DNA from: Oscillospiraceae bacterium
Lineage (GTDB): Bacteria > Bacillota > Clostridia > Oscillospirales > Ruminococcaceae
Assembly (NCBI GenBank): GCA_009784825.1
Contig: WQXO01000011.1
Coordinates: forward strand, 1-64,000
DNA length: 64,000 nt
Reading direction: 5' to 3'
The notes under the pieces are model-generated. The model was not told where the DNA came from. It worked only from the letters and a program-made list of their open reading frames with translations, and ran no database searches. Each line of letters begins with the position of its first letter. Position 1 is the first letter of the stretch. Shown here in pieces: positions 35,761 through 45,044 of this stretch. The translations under genes and the position numbers were made by a program.

Positions 35761-36947
35761 TGAACACACCTATACATAGTTTTTTAAGTGAATATGCCTC
35801 TTCGGAATTTGAACGCTGTCATATGCCCGGTCACGCCGGATTGCATAACCCGTTCGACATTACCGAGATAGAGGGTGCAGTTGATATAATTAGTGAAAGC
35901 GAACGTAACGCCGCCGAATTATTCGGGGCGAAGCGGACGCTTTTCTCGTGTTCGGGAAGTACGCTTGCCATATTCGCAATGCTCACGCCGTTTGCGAATA
36001 AAAGAATTATTGCAATGAGATATTCCCACCGAAGTCTTATAGACGTTGCAATTCTGCTGAATATCGAAATTGACTGGGTCTATCCCGATGAAGAAATAAG
36101 TGACAGAATATTTCCCGAAACAGCCGGAGTATTCGTAACAAGTATAGATTATTACGGGAGAACCTGCGATATTCCAAAAATCGCAGAAATGTGTAAAAAA
36201 TATAATGTACCGCTGTTAGTCGATAACGCTCACGGGGCTTATTTGGTGTTCACCGACAATCACCCCATAAAACTCGGTGCGGCGATGACCGCCGATTCTG
36301 CCCATAAGACACTGCCGGCACTCACATCAGCGGCTTATTTACATATCGCAGATGAGTCTTATATTGAGCAAGCAAAATCGGGACTTGCCCTGTTTTCGAC
36401 AAGCAGTCCCTCGTATCTTATTCTGAACAGCCTTGATTTATGTAACGCTCATATATTAAATGAAAAAAAACGTGCTTTAACTGCGTTTGAAGCGGTTAGG
36501 CAGTTGAAATCACGATTAAGCGGCGATTTTTCTGTGGCGGACAGTGATATGCTACGGGTTACTGTTGACGTAAACGCTTACGGATACAGCGGTTATGACT
36601 TTTCGACTGAGCTTCGTAAACGGGGTGTTATTTGCGAAATGAGCGACAGCCAATATGTTATCCTGTTGTTTTCTACAATTACCGAGTATAAAAACACCGA
36701 ACGGGTTCTCATGGCTATGAATGATATTCCTCGGAGAACGCCCATTATCCCCTCACCGCAGGTCGTGGTAAAACCTCGTGTTGTCATGTCACCGAGACAA
36801 GCGTATTTCTCACCGACGGATACAGTCACTATAAATGGCGAAACCCTGCAAATATGCAGGGAGGTTAATGTTTCGATACCGCCGTGTGTCCCGACAATTG
36901 TCCCCGGCGAAACGACGAACAATGTACAATGTACAATTGACAATTGA
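35760..36947 (+). CDS. PLP-dependent Orn/Lys/Arg decarboxylase-family protein
   Basis: The 395-residue product has the fold-type I PLP core of the amino-acid decarboxylase group: CHMPGH near the N-terminus, CSGSTLAIFAML, VTSIDYYGRTCDI, LLVDNAHGAY with the ring-contacting Asp, and SAHKTLPALTSAA with the PLP-binding Lys. It is shorter than classical decarboxylases and closer to the small YaaO-like type; substrate is not evident. The C-terminal residues NNVQCTIDN and the stop are encoded by a heptamer array. Confidence 0.82.
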   Translation: MNTPIHSFLSEYASSEFERCHMPGHAGLHNPFDITEIEGAVDIISESERNAAELFGAKRTLFSCSGSTLAIFAMLTPFANKRIIAMRYSHRSLIDVAILLNIEIDWVYPDEEISDRIFPETAGVFVTSIDYYGRTCDIPKIAEMCKKYNVPLLVDNAHGAYLVFTDNHPIKLGAAMTADSAHKTLPALTSAAYLHIADESYIEQAKSGLALFSTSSPSYLILNSLDLCNAHILNEKKRALTAFEAVRQLKSRLSGDFSVADSDMLRVTVDVNAYGYSGYDFSTELRKRGVICEMSDSQYVILLFSTITEYKNTERVLMAMNDIPRRTPIIPSPQVVVKPRVVMSPRQAYFSPTDTVTINGETLQICREVNVSIPPCVPTIVPGETTNNVQCTIDN

Positions 36948-36954
36948 CAATTAC
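36920..36954. repeat. Heptamer array at a convergent gene junction
   Basis: Five 7-bp units: CAATGTA, CAATGTA, CAATTGA, CAATTGA, CAATTAC. The stop codons of both convergent genes (36945-36947 plus, 36953-36951 minus) fall inside it. Confidence 0.85.
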
Positions 36955-37475
36955 AGTTGGTTTATTAGTGTTGATATAATATCGGATTTGCTTTTGTCCA
37001 TCGTTAATGCGGTTTTGAGGTTTTTCACATATCCGGATGAATCGTTGTCACCCAAGCACTTTTGTGCCTCATACATAAAATAACCGAAACGGTGTGACTG
37101 CGGCAAAACCCGAATATCGTCCTCATTAAGCAACGCAGGGTTATAAATGTTCGACACGTATATTATTAAGAGTGTGATATAATTGTGATAAAGTGTTGTT
37201 TTTTCTTTATCGTTTAACTGCTTTGCGTGAGGCAGAGCGGCTTCCAATGCAGATGTTGCCCAAAAAAGCTCTTTTATGCTTTCTGTGAAGCGTTCAGGGT
37301 CAATAAAACCGAGCATGGCTTTGGCATAATCGGGATTTTCGGTTGAAAGATGCCACATCTGTGCCGTGATTTCCTCAAAGTTCATTTTATTAATATATTC
37401 TGAAACATCACCGTTATTTTTAACGGCTTGATAGACCAATGCGTTCAGTTCATTGAGATTAACTTGTTCTTTCAT
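36951..37475 (-). CDS. Hypothetical protein
   Basis: The 174-residue product is predicted to be helical, acidic and soluble, with no signal peptide, membrane segment or domain I recognise. A GAGGATAA site precedes the ATG. Its stop lies inside a heptamer array shared with the convergent decarboxylase-like gene. It follows the HPr-like gene and may be cotranscribed if the hairpin between them does not stop transcription. Confidence 0.6.
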   Translation of the reverse strand: MKEQVNLNELNALVYQAVKNNGDVSEYINKMNFEEITAQMWHLSTENPDYAKAMLGFIDPERFTESIKELFWATSALEAALPHAKQLNDKEKTTLYHNYITLLIIYVSNIYNPALLNEDDIRVLPQSHRFGYFMYEAQKCLGDNDSSGYVKNLKTALTMDKSKSDIISTLINQL

Positions 37476-37498
37476 AATTAATTATCCTCGTAAAGTAA

Positions 37499-37520
37499 GG
37501 GGCGATGTCTTCATCGCCCC
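37499..37520 (-). terminator. Hairpin after the HPr-like gene
   Basis: Stem GGGGCGATG/CATCGCCCC with TCTT loop, 20 bp beyond the HPr-like stop on the minus strand; only a weak T run follows. Same stem as at 33378-33399. Confidence 0.55.
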
Positions 37521-37539
37521 CCACACATCTTTTTTCTGA

Positions 37540-37767
37540 TTAAACGATGAACGGTGCGAGGTCGTTGATTAAATCTCCGCAGTCGTTTGAATGTACTTTC
37601 AAAACCAAGTCATTAGTCAAGTCCAAACTGAACAAGCCCATGATAGATTTTGCGTCAACCGCATATCTTCCCGAAATAAGGTCAACATCATATTCATACA
37701 TCATAACGGTGCTCACAAACGCTTTTACATCGTTAATTGTTGCGATTTTTACTTTTTTTTCTGTCAT
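37540..37767 (-). CDS. HPr-like domain protein without the phosphorylated His
   Basis: The 75-residue product starts at MTEKKVKIATINDVKAFV behind AAAGGAGG. The centre, RYAVDAKSIMGLFSLDLTNDLVLKV, matches the regulatory-Ser region of HPr phosphocarriers (KSIMGLxSL). The usual LHARPA motif with the phosphorylated His is absent; this position reads FVSTVMMY. It is therefore probably not a PTS phosphocarrier but a Crh-like or otherwise regulatory relative. Confidence 0.72.
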   Translation of the reverse strand: MTEKKVKIATINDVKAFVSTVMMYEYDVDLISGRYAVDAKSIMGLFSLDLTNDLVLKVHSNDCGDLINDLAPFIV

Positions 37768-37793
37768 AATTATCGCCTCCTTTTCATGATTAA

Positions 37794-37821
37794 ATAATAA
37801 CACAGAATAAAAAAATGTCAA
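37794..37821 (-). promoter_or_regulatory. Promoter of the HPr-like gene
   Basis: Minus strand TTGACA (37821-37816), 16 bp, TATTAT (37799-37794). Confidence 0.55.
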
Positions 37822-37828
37822 GAGTGTG

Positions 37829-37857
37829 TTGCAAAATTCTCAATATTAAAGTATAAT
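37829..37857 (+). promoter_or_regulatory. Promoter of mtaB-purL
   Basis: TTGCAA (37829-37834), 17 bp, TATAAT (37852-37857). Confidence 0.55.
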
Positions 37858-37913
37858 GTTTATGTAATTTCTTTATATTTGGTCAATATATACAAAAATG
37901 TAGGTTGCGATTT

Positions 37914-39095
37914 ATGAATTACGCTATAACTACTTTCGGATGCAAGGTTAATCAATATGAAAGCTCGGGTTTGTCGGAGCTTATGAACCGGCGGGGCTTT
38001 TTCGTCACGGACAAGCCGGAGGAGACGGATATTCATATTATCAACTCCTGCACTGTTACCGGGAACAGCGACAGAAAGGTTCGACAGCTTGTTTCCCGAA
38101 TTAGAAAAAACAATCCCCATACACTAATAATCTTATGCGGGTGTTTCCCAAAAGCGTTCCCCGAAAAAGCGGAATTAATTGGGGCAGACGTGGTTTTCCC
38201 CGGGATATGGAAGGGTGAGGATTTGCCTTTCTCACCCCAATTGAACCGTACAAGGGCTTTCCTAAAAATCGAGGACGGCTGCAACCATAGCTGTGCTTAC
38301 TGCATTATCCCCAAAGCACGTGGTCGTGTAAGAAGTCGCCCCCTCCCCGAAATAATCGCAGAGGCGGAGCAGTTGGTTCGTCACGGGCATAAAGAAATCG
38401 TGATAACCGGAATTAACTTAGCGGCATACGGCACAGACACGGGTTCATCATTAGTTCAAGCGGTGGAGGCTGTTTGTAATATTCCCGATATACAACGGGT
38501 ACGCCTGTCCTCGTTAGAACCGGATTTGATTACTGAACCCGACATTCTGCGATTATCGAAGCTGTCGAAGCTGTGTCCGCATTTCCACTTATCATTGCAA
38601 AGCGGGAGCGACACGGTTCTTAAACGAATGAACAGGAACTATAACACTGAGTATTACAGAAATATAGTAAAACTATTCCGTGAACATTTCCCGAATTGTG
38701 CGATTACTACCGATATAATCGTCGGTTTTCCCGGAGAAACTGAACAAGAATTCGCCGAAACTCTGGCGTTCGCCGAGGAAATGCAGTTTGCAAAAATCCA
38801 CAGCTTCGCCTTTTCTAAAAGAGAGGGGACAGCGGCGGCAGAAATGCCTGAACAAGTTTCTAACACAATCAAACGTGAGCGGGTGGCAAGACTGTGCGGG
38901 TTAGCCGAACGATTGCGAAGTCGGCATTTCACGGGATTAGTCGGAACGGTTCAAGAGGTTCTTCTCGAAAGTGAAAACACAGGGCATACACGGGATTACA
39001 CTCCTGTGAAAATCAGCGGAAAATTTAATAAAAACGACATTATAAAAGTAAAAATAGTTAAAGCAACAAAAGAATATTGTAAAGGAGAAATTTAA
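37914..39095 (+). CDS. mtaB: tRNA t6A37 methylthiotransferase MtaB
   Basis: The product (about 393 residues from MNYAITTFGCKVNQYES; a TTG three codons earlier is possible) adds a methylthio group to t6A at position 37 of tRNAs. It shows the N-terminal UPF0004 cysteines (TFGCKVN, NSCTVTG, LCGCF), the radical SAM cluster motif CNHSCAYCIIPKARG, and a C-terminal TRAM domain (VQEVLLESENTGHTRDYTPVKI). Its last codons carry the AAAGGAG site of purL, whose ATG lies one base after the stop. Confidence 0.95.
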   Translation: MNYAITTFGCKVNQYESSGLSELMNRRGFFVTDKPEETDIHIINSCTVTGNSDRKVRQLVSRIRKNNPHTLIILCGCFPKAFPEKAELIGADVVFPGIWKGEDLPFSPQLNRTRAFLKIEDGCNHSCAYCIIPKARGRVRSRPLPEIIAEAEQLVRHGHKEIVITGINLAAYGTDTGSSLVQAVEAVCNIPDIQRVRLSSLEPDLITEPDILRLSKLSKLCPHFHLSLQSGSDTVLKRMNRNYNTEYYRNIVKLFREHFPNCAITTDIIVGFPGETEQEFAETLAFAEEMQFAKIHSFAFSKREGTAAAEMPEQVSNTIKRERVARLCGLAERLRSRHFTGLVGTVQEVLLESENTGHTRDYTPVKISGKFNKNDIIKVKIVKATKEYCKGEI

Positions 39096-39096
39096 C

Positions 39097-42000
39097 ATGG
39101 CTGTTTATCGCATTTTTTCAGAGAAAAAACAAGAGTTAAATTCAGAAACTAAGGTCTTGCAAGAGGAATTATTAACGGCACTCGGTATATACGCAACTCA
39201 AATCCGCATTATTAATCGCTTTGACGTTGAGGGGATAACCGAAGAGCAGTTCAAAAAAGCAATCCCCGTTATATTTTCCGACAAAAATTCGGACGAGGTG
39301 TATGACCAATTACCCGAATTTGATACAGCTCATGTATGTGCGATTGAGTTTTTACCGGGGCAATACGATGTACGCACCGACAACGCTTCACAAGGGTTAA
39401 ACACACTTTTCGGGATTGATATGCCTGTTGTAAAATACGCTAAGATATATACATTCAGCGGCATAACCGATGAGGAATTCACCCGAATTAAAAAATACAT
39501 GATTAACCCCATAGAAACCCGTGAGTGTTCTCTTATCGGCGGTGACACCTCTGCCGCCCCGAATAATCCCGAAAAAATCACCCCGTTAAACGGGTTTAAT
39601 GAATTATCTGATTCGGGATTGTCTGCTTTTCTGAAAGAACACGGATTAGCGATGGACATTGATGATATTACGTTCTGTCAGAACTATTTCAAAACAGAGA
39701 ACCGTCAACCCACAATCACCGAAATCCGCATAATTGACACCTATTGGTCTGACCACTGCCGCCACACCACATTCGGCACGGTGATTGACTCTGCGGACAT
39801 TCAAGCAGATTACATACAAGAAACGTATAACGACTACTTAAAAGACAAGGCGGCTTTGGGGCGTTCGGAGAAACCGATTACGCTTATGGACATTGCGACT
39901 ACGCCTATGCGTAGGGGGAAAAGTGACGGAACACTCATAAACCTTGACGAAAGCGATGAAATAAACGCCTGCACGGTTAAGGTTAAAGTCGATGTAAATA
40001 ATCAAGAGCAGGACTGGTTGTTACTGTTCAAGAACGAAACCCACAACCACCCCACCGAAATTGAACCGTTCGGGGGAGCGGCAACCTGCTTAGGCGGTGG
40101 AATTCGTGACCCGCTGTCAGGGCGTTCGTGGGTGTATCAAGCAATGCGGATTACGGGGGCGAGTGACCCGCTTCTCCCTGTAGAAAAGACCATAAAAGGC
40201 AAGCTGCCTCCTCGGAAAATCACAAAAACAGCGGCGGCGGGTTATTCTTCTTACGGTAATCAGGTAGGCTTAGCTTCGGGTTTATTATGTGAATTATACC
40301 ACCCCGGCTACATGGCTAAAAGAATGGAGTTGGGTGCATTAGTCGGTGCGGTAAAAGCGGAGAATGTTGTTCGTATTACCCCTACCCCCGGTGATGCGGT
40401 AATCCTCTTAGGCGGACGGACAGGGAGGGACGGTTGCGGAGGAGCGACAGGCTCATCTCGTGAACAGGACGCCGACAGCTTAGCGACATTAGGTGCAGAG
40501 GTTCAAAAAGGCACACCGATGATTGGGCGAAAGCTGCAACGCTTGTTCCGCAATCCCGAAGTGTCAAGGTTAATTAAAAAATGCAACGACTTCGGGGCGG
40601 GAGGGGTTTCTGTTGCCATAGGTGAGCTTGCCGACGGGTTAGACATAGATTTAAACGCAGTTCCTGTTAAATATGCGGGTTTAAGCGGAACGGAAATAGC
40701 AGTTTCAGAATCGCAGGAACGCATGGCAGTCGTAATCGACAAAAGCGATGTTGAAAGGTTTATTTCATTAGCAGACAGGGAAAATCTCGAAGCGAGTGTA
40801 GTTGCTCATGTCACCGAGGAAAAACGCATGAAGATGACCTTCAACGACGAGGTAATCTGCGATTTATCAAGGGAATTTCTTAATTCAAACGGTGCAGTAA
40901 AGCACACTACCGTGTCTGTGCCTGTCCCCGAGGTCAGCTATGAGCAGGATTTCAACACCTTAGAAAACATGGCAGGTGACTTAAACATCTGCTCACAGAA
41001 AGGTATTTCCTCCCGATTTGATTCAACAGTAGGTGCTAATACGGTTCTAATGCCGTTCAGCGGGAAAACGCAATCCACACCGGTTCAAGCTATGGCGGCG
41101 AAATTCCCTGTACTTGACGGCGAAACTAACACAGCCTCAATTATGTCGTGGGGGGGCAATCCGTATATTATGTGTCAGTCACCCTATCACGGAGCGGCAC
41201 TGTCAGTTTTAGAATCAGTCGCAAGGGTAGTGGCGTCTGGCGGGAGTTATAAGGACTGTTACCTCTCATTCCAAGAATACTTCGAGGCGACGAAAAACAA
41301 TCCCGCTCGCTGGGGGAAACCGTTTTCGGCGTTATTAGGTGCGTATAAGGCACAAATCGGATTAGGTTTAGCGTCAATCGGAGGAAAGGATTCAATGTCT
41401 GGCAGTTACGAGGATATTGACGTTCCCCCCGCATTATTCTCATTTGCGGTGACAACTCAAAAAGCCGACAGAATTATCTCGGCAGAGTTCAAAAAATCCG
41501 GTAGACTTTTGCAATATATCGCCCCGAATTATGATAAAAACAATATGCCGATATGGCAGAGCGTTAAGCGGGTGTTCGAGATTATCGAGCGTGAAATCGC
41601 CTCCGGTAATGCCGCTTCTGTATGGGCTTTAGGAACAGGCGGAATAGGCGAAGCGGTGTTTAAGATGTCACTCGGTAATCAAGTAGGTGCGGAGTTGGTC
41701 AGCGTCCACCCGAACGAGCTGTATACGCAGTGTTACGGTGCGTTTGTGATTGAAGCTGTTACTGAAATTCCGGAAGCACGCAAAATCGGTAAAACCATTG
41801 AAGAATTCGTAATCGACTACCGCCCTGACGGCTGGCCGTGGAAAAAGTTCGACTTAACCGAATTAAAAAAGGTTTCCGATGAAAAATTAGAACCGATATT
41901 CAAGAACACATTCCCGATTAACGACGTGCCAATTATTGAATACAACTCCCAAAAAACAACTGTCAACTATCAACTATCAACTGTCAATTGTCTAATCCCC

Positions 42001-42711
42001 GCATTTCCGGGGTCAAACGGGGAGTATGACATGGCACAAGCGTTCAACCGTGCAGGAGGTAAGACGAACATATTCGTGGTGCGGAATCTTACAGGCACGG
42101 CAGTGCGTGAGTCGGTTGCAGAATTCGTGAAGCAGGTTAATCAATCGCAAATTATCGCATTACCCGGCGGTTTTTCTTCAGAGGACAATCCCGGCGGTTC
42201 GGGGAATTACACTACAGCGTTTTTAAGCAACCCCGAAATTATGCAGGCGATTAACGAATTATTAAAGCGGGATGGGTTAATCCTCGGAATAGGTAATGGG
42301 TTCAGTGCGTTACAAAAATTAGGATTGCTTGCGGGAACACTGACATTCAACGAAATCGGGCGGCAGGTGTCACAAATGGCGAACGTCCGAGTCTGCTCGG
42401 TTAAGTCTCCGTGGCTGAACAAGTGTAAAGTCGGTGAGGTTTATAATATCCCTGTTTCAAGTGCTGAGGGCAGGTTCACCGCCGATGAAACGGTTATTCA
42501 AGGATTAATCGAAAACGGGCAAGTCGCAGGGCAGTTCACCGAATGTAACCCCTTCGGCTCGGCATACGCAATCGAGAGTATTTCCTCGCAAGACGGTAGA
42601 ATTCTCGGAATGATGGGCCACCCCGAGAGGTATTCACCCGGTTGTTTCAAAAATGTGGACGGGAATAAAGATATGCCGCTGTTTGAAGCCGGCGTGGAAT
42701 GGTTTAAATAA
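39097..42711 (+). CDS. purL: Phosphoribosylformylglycinamidine synthase, glutaminase Cys replaced
   Basis: The 1204-residue single-chain enzyme makes FGAM in purine synthesis. Synthetase landmarks are HCRHTTFGT, NETHNHPTEIEPFGGAATCLGGGIRDPLSGR (in the sequence near residue 310), GASDPLLPVEKT and the second AIRS half with SMSGSYEDI. The C-terminal glutaminase begins after a 35-bp heptamer array (41957-41991) that encodes TTVNYQLSTVNC in the linker. The nucleophile elbow, normally GICNGF, reads GIGNGF: Gly1066 (GGT, 42292-42294) replaces the catalytic Cys, although GHPERY is kept. It may therefore depend on free ammonia. Confidence 0.96.
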   Translation: MAVYRIFSEKKQELNSETKVLQEELLTALGIYATQIRIINRFDVEGITEEQFKKAIPVIFSDKNSDEVYDQLPEFDTAHVCAIEFLPGQYDVRTDNASQGLNTLFGIDMPVVKYAKIYTFSGITDEEFTRIKKYMINPIETRECSLIGGDTSAAPNNPEKITPLNGFNELSDSGLSAFLKEHGLAMDIDDITFCQNYFKTENRQPTITEIRIIDTYWSDHCRHTTFGTVIDSADIQADYIQETYNDYLKDKAALGRSEKPITLMDIATTPMRRGKSDGTLINLDESDEINACTVKVKVDVNNQEQDWLLLFKNETHNHPTEIEPFGGAATCLGGGIRDPLSGRSWVYQAMRITGASDPLLPVEKTIKGKLPPRKITKTAAAGYSSYGNQVGLASGLLCELYHPGYMAKRMELGALVGAVKAENVVRITPTPGDAVILLGGRTGRDGCGGATGSSREQDADSLATLGAEVQKGTPMIGRKLQRLFRNPEVSRLIKKCNDFGAGGVSVAIGELADGLDIDLNAVPVKYAGLSGTEIAVSESQERMAVVIDKSDVERFISLADRENLEASVVAHVTEEKRMKMTFNDEVICDLSREFLNSNGAVKHTTVSVPVPEVSYEQDFNTLENMAGDLNICSQKGISSRFDSTVGANTVLMPFSGKTQSTPVQAMAAKFPVLDGETNTASIMSWGGNPYIMCQSPYHGAALSVLESVARVVASGGSYKDCYLSFQEYFEATKNNPARWGKPFSALLGAYKAQIGLGLASIGGKDSMSGSYEDIDVPPALFSFAVTTQKADRIISAEFKKSGRLLQYIAPNYDKNNMPIWQSVKRVFEIIEREIASGNAASVWALGTGGIGEAVFKMSLGNQVGAELVSVHPNELYTQCYGAFVIEAVTEIPEARKIGKTIEEFVIDYRPDGWPWKKFDLTELKKVSDEKLEPIFKNTFPINDVPIIEYNSQKTTVNYQLSTVNCLIPAFPGSNGEYDMAQAFNRAGGKTNIFVVRNLTGTAVRESVAEFVKQVNQSQIIALPGGFSSEDNPGGSGNYTTAFLSNPEIMQAINELLKRDGLILGIGNGFSALQKLGLLAGTLTFNEIGRQVSQMANVRVCSVKSPWLNKCKVGEVYNIPVSSAEGRFTADETVIQGLIENGQVAGQFTECNPFGSAYAIESISSQDGRILGMMGHPERYSPGCFKNVDGNKDMPLFEAGVEWFK
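41957..41991. repeat. Heptamer array, in frame inside purL
   Basis: Five 7-bp units: CAACTGT, CAACTAT, CAACTAT, CAACTGT, CAATTGT. It is translated in the linker between the synthetase and glutaminase domains. Confidence 0.85.
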
Positions 42712-42720
42712 ATAAAAAAT

Positions 42721-42758
42721 CGAGGGTTCGTAAAAATACGAACCCTCGTCGTTTTTTT
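42721..42758. terminator. Bidirectional terminator between purL and metK
   Basis: Perfect 12-bp stem CGAGGGTTCGTA/TACGAACCCTCG with AAAA loop, T run on the plus side and A-rich flank on the other. Confidence 0.9.
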
Positions 42759-42767
42759 ATTCGTTTT

Positions 42768-43940
42768 CTATCTGATACACGCCTTTAAATCATCAACCTT
42801 GTCTGTTTTCTCCCAAGTGACCCCCAAATCCTCACGCCCCATATGCCCGTAAGCCGCTAACTGACGATAAATCGGTTTACGCAAATCAAGCATTTCAATA
42901 ATTGCGGCAGGGCGTAAGTCGAACACCTTTTCCACTGCCAATCCGATTGTTACATCGGGGACTGTTCCCGTCCCGAAAGTGTCTATAAGCACCGACACGG
43001 GCTGTGCAACTCCGATAGCATAGGCAATCTGAACCTCGCACTTTTTCGCTAAACCGGCTGCTACGATGTTTTTCGCAACGTATCTCGCCGCATAAGCCGC
43101 ACTTCTGTCAACCTTAGTGGGGTCTTTCCCCGAGAACGCACCGCCCCCGTGTCTGGAATACCCGCCATAGGTATCTACAATAATTTTCCGTCCGGTCAAT
43201 CCGGAATCGCCCTGCGGCCCGCCTATGACGAACCTGCCCGTCGGATTGACGTAATACTTGGTGTTTTTATCAATTAATTCCGCAGGAATAGTGGTTTTGA
43301 TAATCTTTTCAATTACCTCCTCACGGATTTGCTCAAGAGTAGCCTCCTGTTTATGCTGGGAGGAGATTACCACTGCGTCAACACGTGCGGGTTTGCCGTC
43401 GATATATTCAACAGTGACCTGCGATTTACCGTCGGGTAACAAGAAAGGCAGTTCACCGCTTTTGCGTGATTCGGTGAGGCGTTTCGCCAATTTATGTGCT
43501 AATGAAATAGGCATAGGCATAAGCTCGGGCGTTTCGTCACAAGCGAACCCGAACATCATTCCTTGGTCACCTGCACCGGTATCACGAGAGTTCTGCTCCC
43601 TACCCTCTAACGCATTATTAACCCCCATAGCAATATCGGGGGACTGCTCGTCAATCGAGGTTAATACTGCACAGGTGTTGCAATCGAACCCGTAAACAGC
43701 GTTGTCATAGCCTATATCCTTTATGACATCTCTCACTAAATGGGGAATATCAACATAATGCCCTGTCGTGATTTCTCCCATAACAAGAACCATTCCTGTT
43801 GTGGTGCAGGTTTCACACGCAACCCGTGCAGTTGGCTCTTCCTTGAGAAGTGCGTCTAATACCGCATCGGAAATCTGGTCACAAATCTTGTCGGGATGCC
43901 CCTCTGTAACGCTTTCGGAGGTAAATAATACTTTTGCCAT
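42768..43940 (-). CDS. metK: S-adenosylmethionine synthetase
   Basis: The 390-residue product makes SAM from methionine and ATP. Signature motifs: [17 protein letters not shown] at the N-terminus, [12 protein letters not shown], the [18 protein letters not shown] loop with the catalytic Lys/Asp, and the [10 protein letters not shown]-like C-terminus. The start at MAKVLFTSE has AAGGA upstream; a nine-codon in-frame extension is less likely. A promoter lies at 44005-43977, and the 5' region shows no SAM riboswitch. Confidence 0.97.
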   Translation of the reverse strand: MAKVLFTSESVTEGHPDKICDQISDAVLDALLKEEPTARVACETCTTTGMVLVMGEITTGHYVDIPHLVRDVIKDIGYDNAVYGFDCNTCAVLTSIDEQSPDIAMGVNNALEGREQNSRDTGAGDQGMMFGFACDETPELMPMPISLAHKLAKRLTESRKSGELPFLLPDGKSQVTVEYIDGKPARVDAVVISSQHKQEATLEQIREEVIEKIIKTTIPAELIDKNTKYYVNPTGRFVIGGPQGDSGLTGRKIIVDTYGGYSRHGGGAFSGKDPTKVDRSAAYAARYVAKNIVAAGLAKKCEVQIAYAIGVAQPVSVLIDTFGTGTVPDVTIGLAVEKVFDLRPAAIIEMLDLRKPIYRQLAAYGHMGREDLGVTWEKTDKVDDLKACIR

Positions 43941-43976
43941 TTTTATGTAATCCTTTCTTGTTTTCAATATACAAGT

Positions 43977-44005
43977 ATTGTAACATATATTGCATTATTA
44001 GTCAA
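43977..44005 (-). promoter_or_regulatory. metK promoter
   Basis: Minus strand TTGACT (44005-44000), 17 bp, TACAAT (43982-43977). Confidence 0.65.
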
Positions 44006-44040
44006 GTAAGCTCTTGTAAAATTAAATTTATATAATTATC

Positions 44041-44069
44041 TTGACAATTGTAAACAGGCGTTATATAAT
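44041..44069 (+). promoter_or_regulatory. Promoter of degV and the glycolytic run
   Basis: TTGACA (44041-44046), 17 bp, TATAAT (44064-44069), with an AAAGGA site before the degV ATG. Confidence 0.75.
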
Positions 44070-44106
44070 AATATAATAGATTAATTCAGAGAAAGGACTT
44101 TTTGGC

Positions 44107-45003
44107 ATGGCAGTAAAACGGCGAGTGAAGATTATAACTGACTCAGGGTGCGATTTACCTGAGGGTTGGGAGAAGACATACGGCATTGACATTATGAGCT
44201 TTGAAATCGACCTTGACGATATTACTTATCGGGAACGCATAGACGTCACATCTAAGGAGTTCTATGCATTAATGAACAATTCCTCATCTATTCCTACCAC
44301 CAATCAGATTTTGGTTGAGCGGTTTGAGGCAAAGTTCCGCCAGTGCTTGTCCGACGGCGAGCGTGAGGTTCTGATGATTTTAATTAACTCAAAGGGTTCG
44401 CAGACATACTCAAACGCACTTGCGGCAAGGAAAAATCTCGAAGACAACGGCGAATTGGGTAGTATGAAGGTTCATATCATCGACAGCAGGACTTATTCGG
44501 TAGGGTATGGGTTTGCAATAGTGGAAGCTGTAAAAAAGTTAGACGCAGGTCAAAGTATGGATTTGGTTCTTGATTATCTTGATGACTGGTTCTCCTGTGC
44601 AGAGGTGTATATATTACCGTTGAGTCTGAGACATATGAAAAAATCGGGCAGAATTACAGCCGCCGCCGCATTTTTAGGGGAGCTGATGGGTTTAAAACCT
44701 GTTATCTCGCTTATTGACGGGGTCAGCGAGGTTCTAAAGAAAGTGCGGGGAGAAAATGCATTATTGGACGAGGCGACTAAAATTATCAAAGCTTCGGCAA
44801 CTCCGGAAACTCCGTGGTTAGCAGTATGTGCGGACGAACCTGAATTTTATGAAAGATTTGTTAAGCGTATGACGAAAGAGCTGGGTCGCCCTCCCGCAAT
44901 TGAAGCATATATAGGCGGCGTTGTAGGCTGTAACACAGGTCCCAAGGTGGCGGCAGTGGTTATTAAAGGCAAACACCGCGGACAGATGAAGGTTGATAAT
45001 TGA
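44107..45003 (+). CDS. DegV family fatty-acid-binding protein
   Basis: The 298-residue product shows DegV features: IITDSGCDLPEGWEKTYGI, SSSIPTTNQ at the lipid headgroup site, ILINSKGSQTYSNA, and MKKSGRITAAAAFLGELMGLKPVI. Such proteins (FakB-like) carry fatty acids to a kinase for phospholipid synthesis. The C-terminal VDN and the stop fall in a partly decayed heptamer array. It may be the first gene of the run leading into pgk. Confidence 0.9.
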   Translation: MAVKRRVKIITDSGCDLPEGWEKTYGIDIMSFEIDLDDITYRERIDVTSKEFYALMNNSSSIPTTNQILVERFEAKFRQCLSDGEREVLMILINSKGSQTYSNALAARKNLEDNGELGSMKVHIIDSRTYSVGYGFAIVEAVKKLDAGQSMDLVLDYLDDWFSCAEVYILPLSLRHMKKSGRITAAAAFLGELMGLKPVISLIDGVSEVLKKVRGENALLDEATKIIKASATPETPWLAVCADEPEFYERFVKRMTKELGRPPAIEAYIGGVVGCNTGPKVAAVVIKGKHRGQMKVDN

Positions 45004-45019
45004 TAGTTTACAGTTAAAT
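44992..45019. repeat. Decayed heptamer array at the degV end
   Basis: Four related 7-bp units (GTTGATA, ATTGATA, GTTTACA, GTTAAAT) that include the degV stop codon; weaker than the other arrays. Confidence 0.5.
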
Positions 45020-45044
45020 AAAACAGAAAAAGGAGACTTTGAAA

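Noticed and set aside
39060-39097. Possible purine riboswitch before purL
   Set aside because: purL starts one base after the mtaB stop, leaving no room for an aptamer.
43941-44040. Possible SAM riboswitch before metK
   Set aside because: The 5' region is short and AT-rich with no SAM-box helices; only a normal promoter is seen.
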